DNA of 64,000 nt from Acidobacteriaceae bacterium (lineage in GTDB: Bacteria > Acidobacteriota > Terriglobia > Terriglobales > Acidobacteriaceae). The position numbers and the translations under genes were made by a program. Under the pieces are notes generated by a model. The model saw nothing but the letters and a program-made list of their open reading frames with translations. It was not told the DNA's origin and searched no databases. Shown here in pieces: positions 25,782 to 33,776 of this stretch. Position 1 is the stretch's first letter. The number at the start of each line of letters is the position of its first letter. The DNA is taken from positions 1 to 64,000 of the forward strand of contig CAHJWN010000002.1 of assembly GCA_903642265.1 (NCBI GenBank). Direction: 5' to 3'.

Positions 25782-26207
25782 ATGAAGAATGCGGAGTACA
25801 TGATTCCGATGCTGGTCTGTCGCGACGGCGCTGGGGAGATCGAGTTCTGCAGGCTTGCGTTTGGCGCGATTGAGCTATCGCGGCGCTCGGACGACGATGG
25901 TTCCGTCGTGCATGCAACGCTGGCGATTGGAGGTAGCCTGGTGATGATCCATGGCGAGGTGGACACGCTTCTGAGCCAGTCGCCACGGGTCGACGGCAGC
26001 TCACCGGTTGTGATCTATGCGTATGTACAGGAACAAGTGGATGCAGTGATTGATCGGGCGATCGCTGCGGGGGCATGCATCCAGACACCGGTGATGGATC
26101 TGCCATGGGGCGATCGGATGGGCCGGATTATGGATCCCGCTGGCCACGTATGGAACGTCGCGAACCGCGCGGCAGAGACTTCAGCAAAGGACACCCATGC
26201 AGCTTGA
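25782..26207 (+). CDS. VOC family (glyoxalase/PhnB-like) protein
   Basis: A protein of about 141 residues with a PhnB-like VOC fold: MIPMLVCRDGAGEIEFCRLAFG at the start, HATLAIGGSLVMIHGE in the middle, and PWGDRMGRIMDPAGHVWNVAN at the end. The start is unclear; ATG at 25782 follows GAGAAGAAC, and ATG at 25728 is possible but lacks a ribosome binding site. It lies inside the uric acid operon between allE and the ureidoglycolate enzyme, overlapping the latter by eleven bases. Its substrate is unknown; a metabolite in this pathway is a reasonable guess. Confidence 0.78.
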   Translation: MKNAEYMIPMLVCRDGAGEIEFCRLAFGAIELSRRSDDDGSVVHATLAIGGSLVMIHGEVDTLLSQSPRVDGSSPVVIYAYVQEQVDAVIDRAIAAGACIQTPVMDLPWGDRMGRIMDPAGHVWNVANRAAETSAKDTHAA

Positions 26208-27474
26208 GATTGATGCGCTTCGACTAAGCAGCGAGTTGGAAGAGCTCGCACACTTTACCCATGTTGAGGCGAGTCCCGACGGTACTGCCGTGACACGCAT
26301 CGTGTTCACAGAGGATGATCTGACAGCTCGCACATGGCTAAAAGGGCTGGCAGCACAAGAAGGCTTTGACGTTCGAGAGGACGCGGTTGGCAATACCTTC
26401 ATTCGCTGGATCGGATTGGAACCGACGTTGTCTGCAGTTGGGACGGGATCGCACATCGATGCGATCCCACATGCCGGTATGTATGACGGAACAGTTGGGG
26501 TGATGGGCGGGCTGGAGGCGATGCGCGCGTTGAAGCGCAGCGGCGTCAGGTTCCGCCGCAGTATTGAACTGCTGCTGTTGACATCGGAGGAGCCGACGCG
26601 ATTCGGAATTGGATGTCTTGGGAGCCGTCTGATCTCGGGGGCGCTCGATGCGCAGCGTGCGGATCGTCTGCGCGATGCGCTCGAAGCGGAGTCTGATGGA
26701 ACACTGAAGACCGTTCGCAAGGATGCCGGTTATGTTGGGGAGCTGGGGTCGGTGAGGCTGCCGCAGGACTTTTATCACGCATGGCTTGAGCTCCATATCG
26801 AACAGGGGCCGCTGCTGGAGCGTGAAGGACTGCCGCTGGGAATTGTGACGAGCATTGCGGCTCCTGCGGGGTACCGGTTCGTGATCCAGGGATTGGGCGG
26901 CCATGCGGGTGCGCTGCTTATGCCTGACCGGCGCGATGCGCTCTGCGCGGCTTCGGAACTCATCCTGTCGATAGAGCGGCACTCGCTTGCGGCGAATGCT
27001 GCTTCGGGCAAAAGCGATACAGTCGCAACGGCGGGCAGCTGCGAGGTGTTTCCTGGCAACGTGAACAGTGTGCCAAGCAGGGTCGTGCTGCAGCTTGATA
27101 TCCGCGACACTGATCCCGACCGGCGAGAGCGTGTGATGAAGGCGATCCGTGATGACTCTGCCGCGATTGGTGGACGGCGAGGAGTCACGATAGAAGAAGA
27201 ACTGGTCAATGCCGATGCGCCGGCGCAGTCTTCAGCACATCTTGTCGAAGTGCTGGATGAAATCTGCGGCGATCTTGGGATCTCGGCAAAGAAGATGGTG
27301 AGTCGGGCATACCATGACACACTTTTCATGGCGCGGATTACGCCGGTTGCCATGATCTTTATTCCGTGTCGTGGGGGCATAAGTCACCGTCCGGATGAGT
27401 ACGCATCGCCGGAAGATATTGCCCGCGGTACTCTTGTGCTCGCCCACGCTCTTGCTAAGCTGGCTGCGGAGTAG
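26197..27474 (+). CDS. ureidoglycolate amidohydrolase (plant UAH-like)
   Basis: A 425-residue M20-type amidohydrolase, paralogous to allC but distinct. It has GTGSHIDAIPHAGMYDGTVG, TSEEPTRFGIGCLGSRL, WLELHIEQGPLLE, GGHAGALLMPDRRDA and MVSRAYHDTLFMARITP. These are the recalled signatures of plant ureidoglycolate amidohydrolase (SEEPTRFGISCLGSRL and SRAYHDSLFMARISP) rather than of AllC. It would split ureidoglycolate into glyoxylate, CO2 and two ammonia. The ATG follows AAAGGACACCC. It follows allE in the same operon, which fits the next step. Confidence 0.85.
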   Translation: MQLEIDALRLSSELEELAHFTHVEASPDGTAVTRIVFTEDDLTARTWLKGLAAQEGFDVREDAVGNTFIRWIGLEPTLSAVGTGSHIDAIPHAGMYDGTVGVMGGLEAMRALKRSGVRFRRSIELLLLTSEEPTRFGIGCLGSRLISGALDAQRADRLRDALEAESDGTLKTVRKDAGYVGELGSVRLPQDFYHAWLELHIEQGPLLEREGLPLGIVTSIAAPAGYRFVIQGLGGHAGALLMPDRRDALCAASELILSIERHSLAANAASGKSDTVATAGSCEVFPGNVNSVPSRVVLQLDIRDTDPDRRERVMKAIRDDSAAIGGRRGVTIEEELVNADAPAQSSAHLVEVLDEICGDLGISAKKMVSRAYHDTLFMARITPVAMIFIPCRGGISHRPDEYASPEDIARGTLVLAHALAKLAAE

Positions 27475-27478
27475 AAAC

Positions 27479-28843
27479 TTGGCCATCGAATCCATCAATC
27501 CCGCCACCGGTGAGCTGGTGCGCCGTTTTCAGGCCCTCACAGCGGGAGAACTTGAGCAGAAAATCAGCATCGCCGACGACGCGTTCAGGGGCTATGCGAC
27601 GGTCCCGATCGCTCATCGGTCGCTCTGTATGCGGAAACTGGCAAACCTGCTGGAAGAGGACGCCCTCGAGTTGGCGAAGATCATTACGCAGGAGATGGGC
27701 AAGCCGCTGCATGCAGCACTTGCTGAAGTGGCAAAGTGCGCTGCGGCCTGCCGCTACTATGCAGAAAATGCGATTCGAATCCTTGCGCCGGAGATCATCG
27801 TGACGGATGCTTCGCGCAGCTATGTGCGCTGGGACCCGCTGGGCGTGGTGCTTGCGGTGATGCCGTGGAACTTCCCTTTCTGGCAAGTCTTCCGTTTTCT
27901 TGCGCCAGCGTTGATGGCAGGCAACGTTGGCCTGCTGAAACATGCGCCGAACGTCCCGCAGTGTGCGCTGGCAATCGAGGCTCTCGTAAGGCGCGCCGGA
28001 TTTCCGGGAGGAACGTTTCAGTCACTCCTGATCGAGACAAGCCAGGTGGAAGGAGTGCTGGGCGACCCGCGCATTGTGGCGGTGACGCTTACGGGATCAG
28101 AAACGGCCGGACGCGCAGTCGCGGCACAGGCAGGATGGCTGATCAAGAAGTCCGTGCTGGAGCTTGGCGGCAGCGATCCATTTATCGTAATGAGTTCGGC
28201 AAACCTTGACCTTGCGGTGCAGCAGGCGGTGCTGGCGCGATGCGTTAACAGTGGGCAGTCGTGTATCGCGGCGAAGCGCTTCATCATCGAGCAGCCAATT
28301 TACGCGGAGTTCGAGAAGCGCTTTGTTGCGGGAATGGCGGCGATGCGAGTTGGCGATCCAACGCTCGAGACCACCGACATAGGGCCGATTGCAACAGCGA
28401 GACAGCTCGATACCCTGAAGCGGCAGGTGAACGCCGCACTTACGGCCGGAGCGCGGTTGCTGACCGGTGGCAAGAAGATTGAGGGGCCGGGATTTTACTT
28501 CGAGCCGACCGTGATCGCGGAAGTGCCGCGCACGGCACCGGTGTATCGCGAAGAAATCTTTGGGCCGGTGGCGATGCTCTTCCGCGCGCGCGACTTAGCT
28601 GAAGCGATTGCGATTGCGAACGATACGCCGTTTGGGCTGGGTGCCTCCGTGTGGACGCGAGACCCTGCAGAACAGCAGCGTTTCACAGCGGAGATCCAGG
28701 CGGGTTCGGTGTTTCTGAACAAAATGGTGGCGAGCGACCCACGACTCCCTTTCGGGGGGATCAAGCACTCCGGGTATGGTCGCGAGTTGTCGGCGGCGGG
28801 AATGCGAGAGTTCCTCAACGCGAAGACGGTTTACGTTGCTTGA
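27479..28843 (+). CDS. NAD(P)-dependent aldehyde dehydrogenase (succinate-semialdehyde type)
   Basis: A 454-residue aldehyde dehydrogenase. It has WNFPFWQVFRFLAPALMAGN, VTLTGSETAGRAVAAQAG (cofactor loop), LELGGSDPFIV (general base Glu) and VNSGQSCIAAKRF (nucleophilic Cys). This matches the GabD/Sad subgroup. The start is TTG five bases after the amidohydrolase stop, with GGAG seven bases before. The placement suggests a role in using a product of purine breakdown such as a semialdehyde, but the true substrate is unknown. It is convergent with the TonB-dependent receptor, with 12 bp between stops. Confidence 0.88.
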   Translation: MAIESINPATGELVRRFQALTAGELEQKISIADDAFRGYATVPIAHRSLCMRKLANLLEEDALELAKIITQEMGKPLHAALAEVAKCAAACRYYAENAIRILAPEIIVTDASRSYVRWDPLGVVLAVMPWNFPFWQVFRFLAPALMAGNVGLLKHAPNVPQCALAIEALVRRAGFPGGTFQSLLIETSQVEGVLGDPRIVAVTLTGSETAGRAVAAQAGWLIKKSVLELGGSDPFIVMSSANLDLAVQQAVLARCVNSGQSCIAAKRFIIEQPIYAEFEKRFVAGMAAMRVGDPTLETTDIGPIATARQLDTLKRQVNAALTAGARLLTGGKKIEGPGFYFEPTVIAEVPRTAPVYREEIFGPVAMLFRARDLAEAIAIANDTPFGLGASVWTRDPAEQQRFTAEIQAGSVFLNKMVASDPRLPFGGIKHSGYGRELSAAGMREFLNAKTVYVA

Positions 28844-28855
28844 AGCTGGTGCCGC

Positions 28856-31804
28856 CTAGAAGCTGAACGTTGCGAGCAGCGTGATGCGTCGAACCGCACT
28901 GTTAGAGGAGAAGATGCCTCCCGCAAGCTGAGTCGATGTATAAAACCGCGATGTTGGCACGTCAGCCTGCGACGACGGCACAACTCCAACGGGAACTCCG
29001 CGATCTACATCGTTGAAGACATTGTTGGCGAGAACGCCGAGGCTGAGAGAATACTTTCTGCCGGAGCTTGCTCCACCGCCGCCAAAAGGGCCACCGCCGC
29101 CTCGTCCACCTGGGCCGCCGCGACCGCCACCAGGGGGTGGTCCGCCTGGGCCGCCTTGGGATTGTCCTCGCGATGAATTCGCGAGTTCTGGTCCAAATCC
29201 AATTGTCTTGGTGATGCGCAGATTCAGGGTAAAGGCGGATGGTCCAGTCCCGTAGTTGATCGGAACACGTGGAGCGCCTGGTGCTGGGTTGACGTCGTAG
29301 CTGCCATGCGCGGTCTGCACAAGGTTTGCGGGCAGTGTGGACGGGCTGGCGAAAGCGGGCCGGTCATTGGTCAGGATGTTGTCGCCGTTCAGGTCGGTCC
29401 CGGTAATGATGTTGAAGGGCATGCCGGAGCTTGCAACCATAAAGGGTGAGATCGATACCCGGTGGGCCATGGAGAAGTTGCCGCCAAGGAACAAACGCTG
29501 CCGCGTATCAAAACTAGCGCGACCGTAATCCGCCTTCAGATTGCCGACAACCGACGGAAAATAGCCAGAGCCTGAACTGTCCGCCTTCGCGTAGTTCAGG
29601 CTGTAATAGCCGAATATTGAGATACTGCGGCCGTAGCTCACCCTTGGGCTGATGGACAGCTGGTTCTGCCGGAAGACACCCTGGGAGTCGAACTGGTACA
29701 GATTTGGAGTCCCCGCAGCTTCGGGCGGGATGGTGCCGTCTGCCTCGGCGATAGGTGCGGTTAGATTGTTGCTGTTGAACTCGTGCACGCCGCGCATGTT
29801 CAGGTAGTTAATGGAGACGGTCCCGAATTTTCCGAGTTGCTCGTCCATACCAATCGCAGCCTGCATAAGGTACGGGCTGTGCAGCTTTGGCGAGATGGTG
29901 TAGGTTGTCTGCGAGTTCGCAGTGCCGGTCCCGCACGCGGCGGCGGTCTGGTTTGTGGGGGTACACGCAGCGGAAAGCGCAGATCCTCTTACTGTGAAGA
30001 GTTGTTGGTTGAAGCCGTTCTCCTGCTGGGTGGTGATGACGTTCGCCAGCATGAAGCGGTCGTAGAAGATGCCGAATCCGCCCCGGATTACGGTTTGCGG
30101 TGTTCCCTTCTTACTGCCAAGTCCGTAAGCGAAGGAGATGCGCGGGGCGATGTCGTGGTGGTCAGGGATGTGATTTTCGGCTTCGAAGCGGATGCCATAG
30201 GTGACGGTGAGGTTTGGCCTAGCCTTCCAGTCGTCTTCAGCGTAGACGCCCAGGTCGCCGAGCGTGGCATGGACGGAAGGTTGATTGATCTTCGCTACAA
30301 CATACTGCGAAGCGACGCCAGCAATATAGTCAGCAGCATTGCTGTAGGTGAAGATGCCGAGCGACTGCGAGTTGCTGTAGTTGGCGTCGCGCGTGGTGCG
30401 CAACCGACCGCCGATGCGGATGAAGTTCTTTGCCAACGCAATCGAAGTGTAGTTCTGTACTTCGAAGTGGTCCTGGTGGTCGTTGATGGTCTGCGTACTT
30501 GATCCGCCTCCGGTAAACGCGCCCTGCACCTGGACAGTTGGCGCGACAGTAGCTGGATCCTGGGTGCTGAGATCGCGCTCGTACTCGAACCGAAGCTCAT
30601 TAATAAGCTTGTCGCTGAAGAGCTGCGTGTCGACGAGTTGGATAGTATTCTCGGTCGCATCGAGGTTGTAGGCGGTGGAAGGCAGAGCTTGGCCTGAGAT
30701 GCCGTCATTATTCTGATCGTTTTGTTCAAATTGGTAACGGACGGTGAGGGAGTTCTTCTCGGTAAGCTGGTAGTCAAAGCGCGGGGTGAAATCCGTACGG
30801 ACCTGGGGAAAGAGCGTAGGGATCGAGATTGGAACTGTGGACAGGGTACAGCCGGGTGTTCCGGGCGGGCACAGCGTCGTCGCTCCTGGCTCGGTTACGA
30901 GATTGCTGAAGAAGACCTCGTTATCCTGAATGACGCGATGTGATCCGCTGAGCGTGAAGGAAGCCTTGGAGTTGACCGGGCCAGTGATGTTCCCCAGGAT
31001 GAAGATGGTGTGGTAAGGCAGTTGCGCAACAGACCCAAGGAACGGGTTGCTGGTGTTGAAGAAGTTGGCGTTCCCGTTGGTTTGGAAGTAAGCGTGAAGC
31101 TTGTCAGTCCCGGGCTTGGTAAAGACTTCGACACGACCATACCCGACGCGATCGTACTGCGCAGAGAAGGGGTTCTGGTTGACGCGGACTTCGCGAATGG
31201 AGGACTTTGGCGGCAACTGACCGCCGGTAAAGCCGTCCACGTAGATTTGCCCACCGCTCGGACCGGCGGACGGGCCGGCGAGGGCAGAGAGTTCGGACGA
31301 GAGTTCGTCGGGATCGTCTGAAAGGGCTTCAAGGTCTTTGCCCTTAATAACTGTAGCGCTGGCATTGCTGTCGGGATCGGTGCTGAGCGTCGTTCCGGTG
31401 GCATTGACGTTTACCTGCTGGCTTTGCTCCTGGATCGCCATCTTTGCGTCGACGACCAGCGGCTGGCCGACAACACGCACACCAAGTTTGACGAAGGAGG
31501 CAAAGCCCTTCATCGTCACCGTCTCTGAGTAGGAGCCAGGACGGACGTTCTGGATGACATAGGTGCCGTCGTCCTGCGATTGCACGACCAAGGCTTTTCC
31601 CGCAGTAGGGGTCAGCGTAATCGTAGCGCCGGGGATCACCGCACCGTCGGGGTCGCTGACGGTCCCTCGAACGATCGTGCCACTGGGGGCGGTGTCTCGG
31701 GAGTGGTTTTGCTCCGGGACAGCCTGCGCTGCTGACGGGTACCCGATGACAGAGACGAGAGCCAGAAGCACACATCCCAAATAAGGCAGAATTCGAACCG
31801 GCAT
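28856..31804 (-). CDS. TonB-dependent receptor with carboxypeptidase-regulatory-like N-terminus
   Basis: A 982-residue outer-membrane transporter. It has a signal peptide (VRILPYLGCVLLALVSVIGYP), a CarbopepD-reg/CnaB-like domain (about 45-125, IVRGTVSDPDGAVIPGATITL), a plug (about 130-240) with GGQIYVDGFTGGQL, and a long beta-barrel ending ITLLATFSF, where terminal Phe is the usual BamA signal. A Gly/Pro-rich stretch (about 890-935) interrupts the barrel near the end. Such proteins are abundant in Acidobacteria and thought to import glycans or other large ligands; no substrate can be named. ATG follows GAGGAGTCTTA. Confidence 0.9.
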   Translation of the reverse strand: MPVRILPYLGCVLLALVSVIGYPSAAQAVPEQNHSRDTAPSGTIVRGTVSDPDGAVIPGATITLTPTAGKALVVQSQDDGTYVIQNVRPGSYSETVTMKGFASFVKLGVRVVGQPLVVDAKMAIQEQSQQVNVNATGTTLSTDPDSNASATVIKGKDLEALSDDPDELSSELSALAGPSAGPSGGQIYVDGFTGGQLPPKSSIREVRVNQNPFSAQYDRVGYGRVEVFTKPGTDKLHAYFQTNGNANFFNTSNPFLGSVAQLPYHTIFILGNITGPVNSKASFTLSGSHRVIQDNEVFFSNLVTEPGATTLCPPGTPGCTLSTVPISIPTLFPQVRTDFTPRFDYQLTEKNSLTVRYQFEQNDQNNDGISGQALPSTAYNLDATENTIQLVDTQLFSDKLINELRFEYERDLSTQDPATVAPTVQVQGAFTGGGSSTQTINDHQDHFEVQNYTSIALAKNFIRIGGRLRTTRDANYSNSQSLGIFTYSNAADYIAGVASQYVVAKINQPSVHATLGDLGVYAEDDWKARPNLTVTYGIRFEAENHIPDHHDIAPRISFAYGLGSKKGTPQTVIRGGFGIFYDRFMLANVITTQQENGFNQQLFTVRGSALSAACTPTNQTAAACGTGTANSQTTYTISPKLHSPYLMQAAIGMDEQLGKFGTVSINYLNMRGVHEFNSNNLTAPIAEADGTIPPEAAGTPNLYQFDSQGVFRQNQLSISPRVSYGRSISIFGYYSLNYAKADSSGSGYFPSVVGNLKADYGRASFDTRQRLFLGGNFSMAHRVSISPFMVASSGMPFNIITGTDLNGDNILTNDRPAFASPSTLPANLVQTAHGSYDVNPAPGAPRVPINYGTGPSAFTLNLRITKTIGFGPELANSSRGQSQGGPGGPPPGGGRGGPGGRGGGGPFGGGGASSGRKYSLSLGVLANNVFNDVDRGVPVGVVPSSQADVPTSRFYTSTQLAGGIFSSNSAVRRITLLATFSF

Positions 31805-31911
31805 TAAGACTCCTCAGATTAGATAGAAAGCAGGCTGGAACATTTGGAATAGTGCTCTGCGGCTCGATCAAAAGCGACGGTCGCTGTGTTGCAAAGCTTG
31901 CTTTATGGAAG

Positions 31912-31959
31912 CACTCGTAGCGTAAAGTGTCGTTTCACTCGTATCGTGGAGTGTCGTTT
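31912..31959. repeat. two tandem 24-bp imperfect repeats upstream of receptor gene
   Basis: Two copies, 31912-31935 and 31936-31959, each start CACTCGTA and end GTGTCGTTT and differ at three positions. Each side is flanked by TTATGGA (about 31903 and 31959). The block lies about 110-155 bp before the TonB-dependent receptor start, where an operator would be expected. No other function is apparent. Confidence 0.6.
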
Positions 31960-32017
31960 TATGGACGCATGTCAGACAGGAAAAGCCGCTCTTGCGCCAC
32001 AATCTGGTGCGTCGGAA

Positions 32018-33244
32018 CTACATACCACCACCTTCAGCACCACCGCCACCCAGGCTCCAAGGGGACAAAGTCATGGAAGCCTCGCCCTTTGGCGTAGCCG
32101 CCAGAATTGGTTCAACTCCGGAGAGCACCGTGACCGCTACCAGGGTGTCACTACCCGGTTCTGCCTGGGATGCGACGACCATCAATGCCTGGCCGGGATG
32201 AAGATCGTTCAACGTCTCCTGCGGTAGCTTGTTGATGAGCGACGAGAGATCCGCACCGGCGGCACGGTCCCTGGGTGCTGCGCCGGAGCCTGCAGCGTTT
32301 GCGGCAGTCGGTGATGTGTGGCTTGCGCCCGGATTGGTCTCAGAAGTAGCACCCTTGGCCCGCGCTGCAAACCTTGTTGCAGCCTCGGTTGGCAGATTGC
32401 GTACGTCGGAGTTTGGAGTGACCTTGAGTGAATACGTCTTCTTCGTGGTGGCGTCCCTGACTGTCAGAGTACCTGCGGCGGGATCGACCGAGAGGATGGT
32501 CCCGGCCAGGTTCGTAAATGATCCGCTGACAATCTCTTCGGCCCTGATGGAGCTGCCATCGGCGGCCTTTGCCCCACGAACCCGAACTTGGTCGCCTACC
32601 TGGATGTTGCCGGCAGAGCTGATCTTGGCATCCTCGTACTTCACCGAGCCGTTGGCATAGCGGCGGTATACGGTCGATTGAGTTGTTTCGACTGTGAGCT
32701 TTTTCGCACGTTCCGCAATTGTGATGGTTCCGCTCGCAGGATCGACAGCGCTAACGAGTCCCCCGGTACCGTTCTTCTTCCAGACATCCTCTTCGGAGGC
32801 GTGTTTCTGGGCGATGTCCGTAGACTTCATCAGGATTACCCGGGACGCAGTCATGGCGTCTGGCGCATCGGTATGGCCTGTGACCAGGACGCGATCGCCC
32901 ATCTCGATCGAGTCCAGCGGGATGGACTGAGCTGTCCTGAGGTCGGTACTTCCAGGAGCAAGTTGCAATACCCGGGCACCGTCTGCCACGTTGACAGACA
33001 TAGTCAGGCCGGCGTCGGTGGCGATGGTGAGTTTGTTCGGAGTAACGGTCTTGACGGTACCGATCTGGCGGCCTGCTGGAGTCGGAGAGGGTGCGGTCTG
33101 TGCGGTGCCTGACAGACCGCCGAACAAGCCGACCGGCGGAAACAGCAGCATCGCCGATACACTCATCGCCCATCGGGCTTTCGTGCGCGGGCGAAGGATT
33201 GCGACCGGTCTAAGATGAATCGCTTTTCTCGAGGTGAAGCTCAT
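32018..33244 (-). CDS. DUF5666 domain-containing secreted protein
   Basis: A 408-residue exported protein. After a basic N-terminus and hydrophobic segment (ARWAMSVSAMLLFPPVGLFGG) come repeated OB-like DUF5666 units: IGTVKTVTPNKLTIATDAG, GLVSAVDPASGTITIAER, AGTILSVDPAAGTLTVRD. Each pairs a G(T/L)V/I...V-P phrase with a GDRVLVTG or GDQVRVRG strand. The C-terminal third is low in complexity (Ala/Gly/Ser) and ends LGGGGAEGGGM. I associate DUF5666 proteins with Acidobacteria envelopes; their function is unknown. The gene is divergent from the GvpL/F gene across a 532-bp gap. Confidence 0.82.
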   Translation of the reverse strand: MSFTSRKAIHLRPVAILRPRTKARWAMSVSAMLLFPPVGLFGGLSGTAQTAPSPTPAGRQIGTVKTVTPNKLTIATDAGLTMSVNVADGARVLQLAPGSTDLRTAQSIPLDSIEMGDRVLVTGHTDAPDAMTASRVILMKSTDIAQKHASEEDVWKKNGTGGLVSAVDPASGTITIAERAKKLTVETTQSTVYRRYANGSVKYEDAKISSAGNIQVGDQVRVRGAKAADGSSIRAEEIVSGSFTNLAGTILSVDPAAGTLTVRDATTKKTYSLKVTPNSDVRNLPTEAATRFAARAKGATSETNPGASHTSPTAANAAGSGAAPRDRAAGADLSSLINKLPQETLNDLHPGQALMVVASQAEPGSDTLVAVTVLSGVEPILAATPKGEASMTLSPWSLGGGGAEGGGM

Positions 33245-33312
33245 GATTGTTTGATCCTCTTACCCTCGCCCTCTTGGAAGATCATGAGCAGGCCGAGAGA
33301 TGACTCTACAAT

Positions 33313-33328
33313 GCACAAACGATTGCAC
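33313..33328. promoter_or_regulatory. candidate LacI-family operator
   Basis: GCACAAACGATTGCAC is an imperfect palindrome with a central CG and CAA/TTG flanks, the form bound by LacI/PurR-type repressors (compare the known PurR box ACGCAAACGTTTGCGT). It stands about 70 bp upstream of the DUF5666 gene start. Six of the eight base pairs would be expected in a true site; here about five match. No LacI gene is in the window. Confidence 0.35.
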
Positions 33329-33715
33329 ATCTAGGGTCTCACGGCAAGGGTCCTGCAGGTCTGGCCTGCCAGTATATTTCGACTACAAAGCGGGCGATTC
33401 CATCCAAAGTCTCTGTTCTCCCACTCTCCTTGAACGAGTGACGGTTTCACGAAGCTGAAGATTCCTAGAGTCTGCCCTGAATGCGGTGCAGCAGGGGAGT
33501 GACGTGAGTCCATCGGACAGCCGAAGACGGAGGGAAACTTTTCTGTCACAAACAGAGAAAGATATGTTGCCAATCGTTCGTACGTGGGCTTACTATCCGT
33601 TTCGGCTCAGTTCGGAGCAGTTGCTCTAAAACGCTTTGGTTTAGCACTTATTGTTTGTACCCGTTCCCCGACCAGCAAGGTTTTTCCACAAATGACTCCT
33701 GAGCGGGTTAGACCC

Positions 33716-33751
33716 CTCATTGTGCTCATTGTCGTTCAATAAGCTCATTGT
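33716..33751 (+). repeat. three CTCATTGT repeats before the GvpL/F gene
   Basis: The octamer CTCATTGT occurs at 33716-33723, 33725-33732 and 33744-33751; the last two are each followed by a TTCAA after two bases. They end 25 bp before the ATG, so they overlap the expected promoter or leader. Spacing of 9 and 19 bases does not fit a simple helical repeat, but a regulatory role is possible. Confidence 0.5.
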
Positions 33752-33776
33752 CCTTCAAATCAGTAGGAGTGATCGA

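Larger units (their letters stand above)
33245..33776. other. long regulatory intergenic region
   Basis: A 532-bp gap between divergent genes. I see no coding frame with support. It holds a LacI-type operator candidate (33313-33328) on the DUF5666 side and three CTCATTGT copies (33716-33751) on the GvpL/F side. The remaining sequence shows nothing that I recognise. Confidence 0.6.

Noticed and set aside
29783-30502. A 239-residue plus-strand frame opposite the receptor
   Set aside because: The barrel protein is well supported; the opposite frame is a composition artefact.
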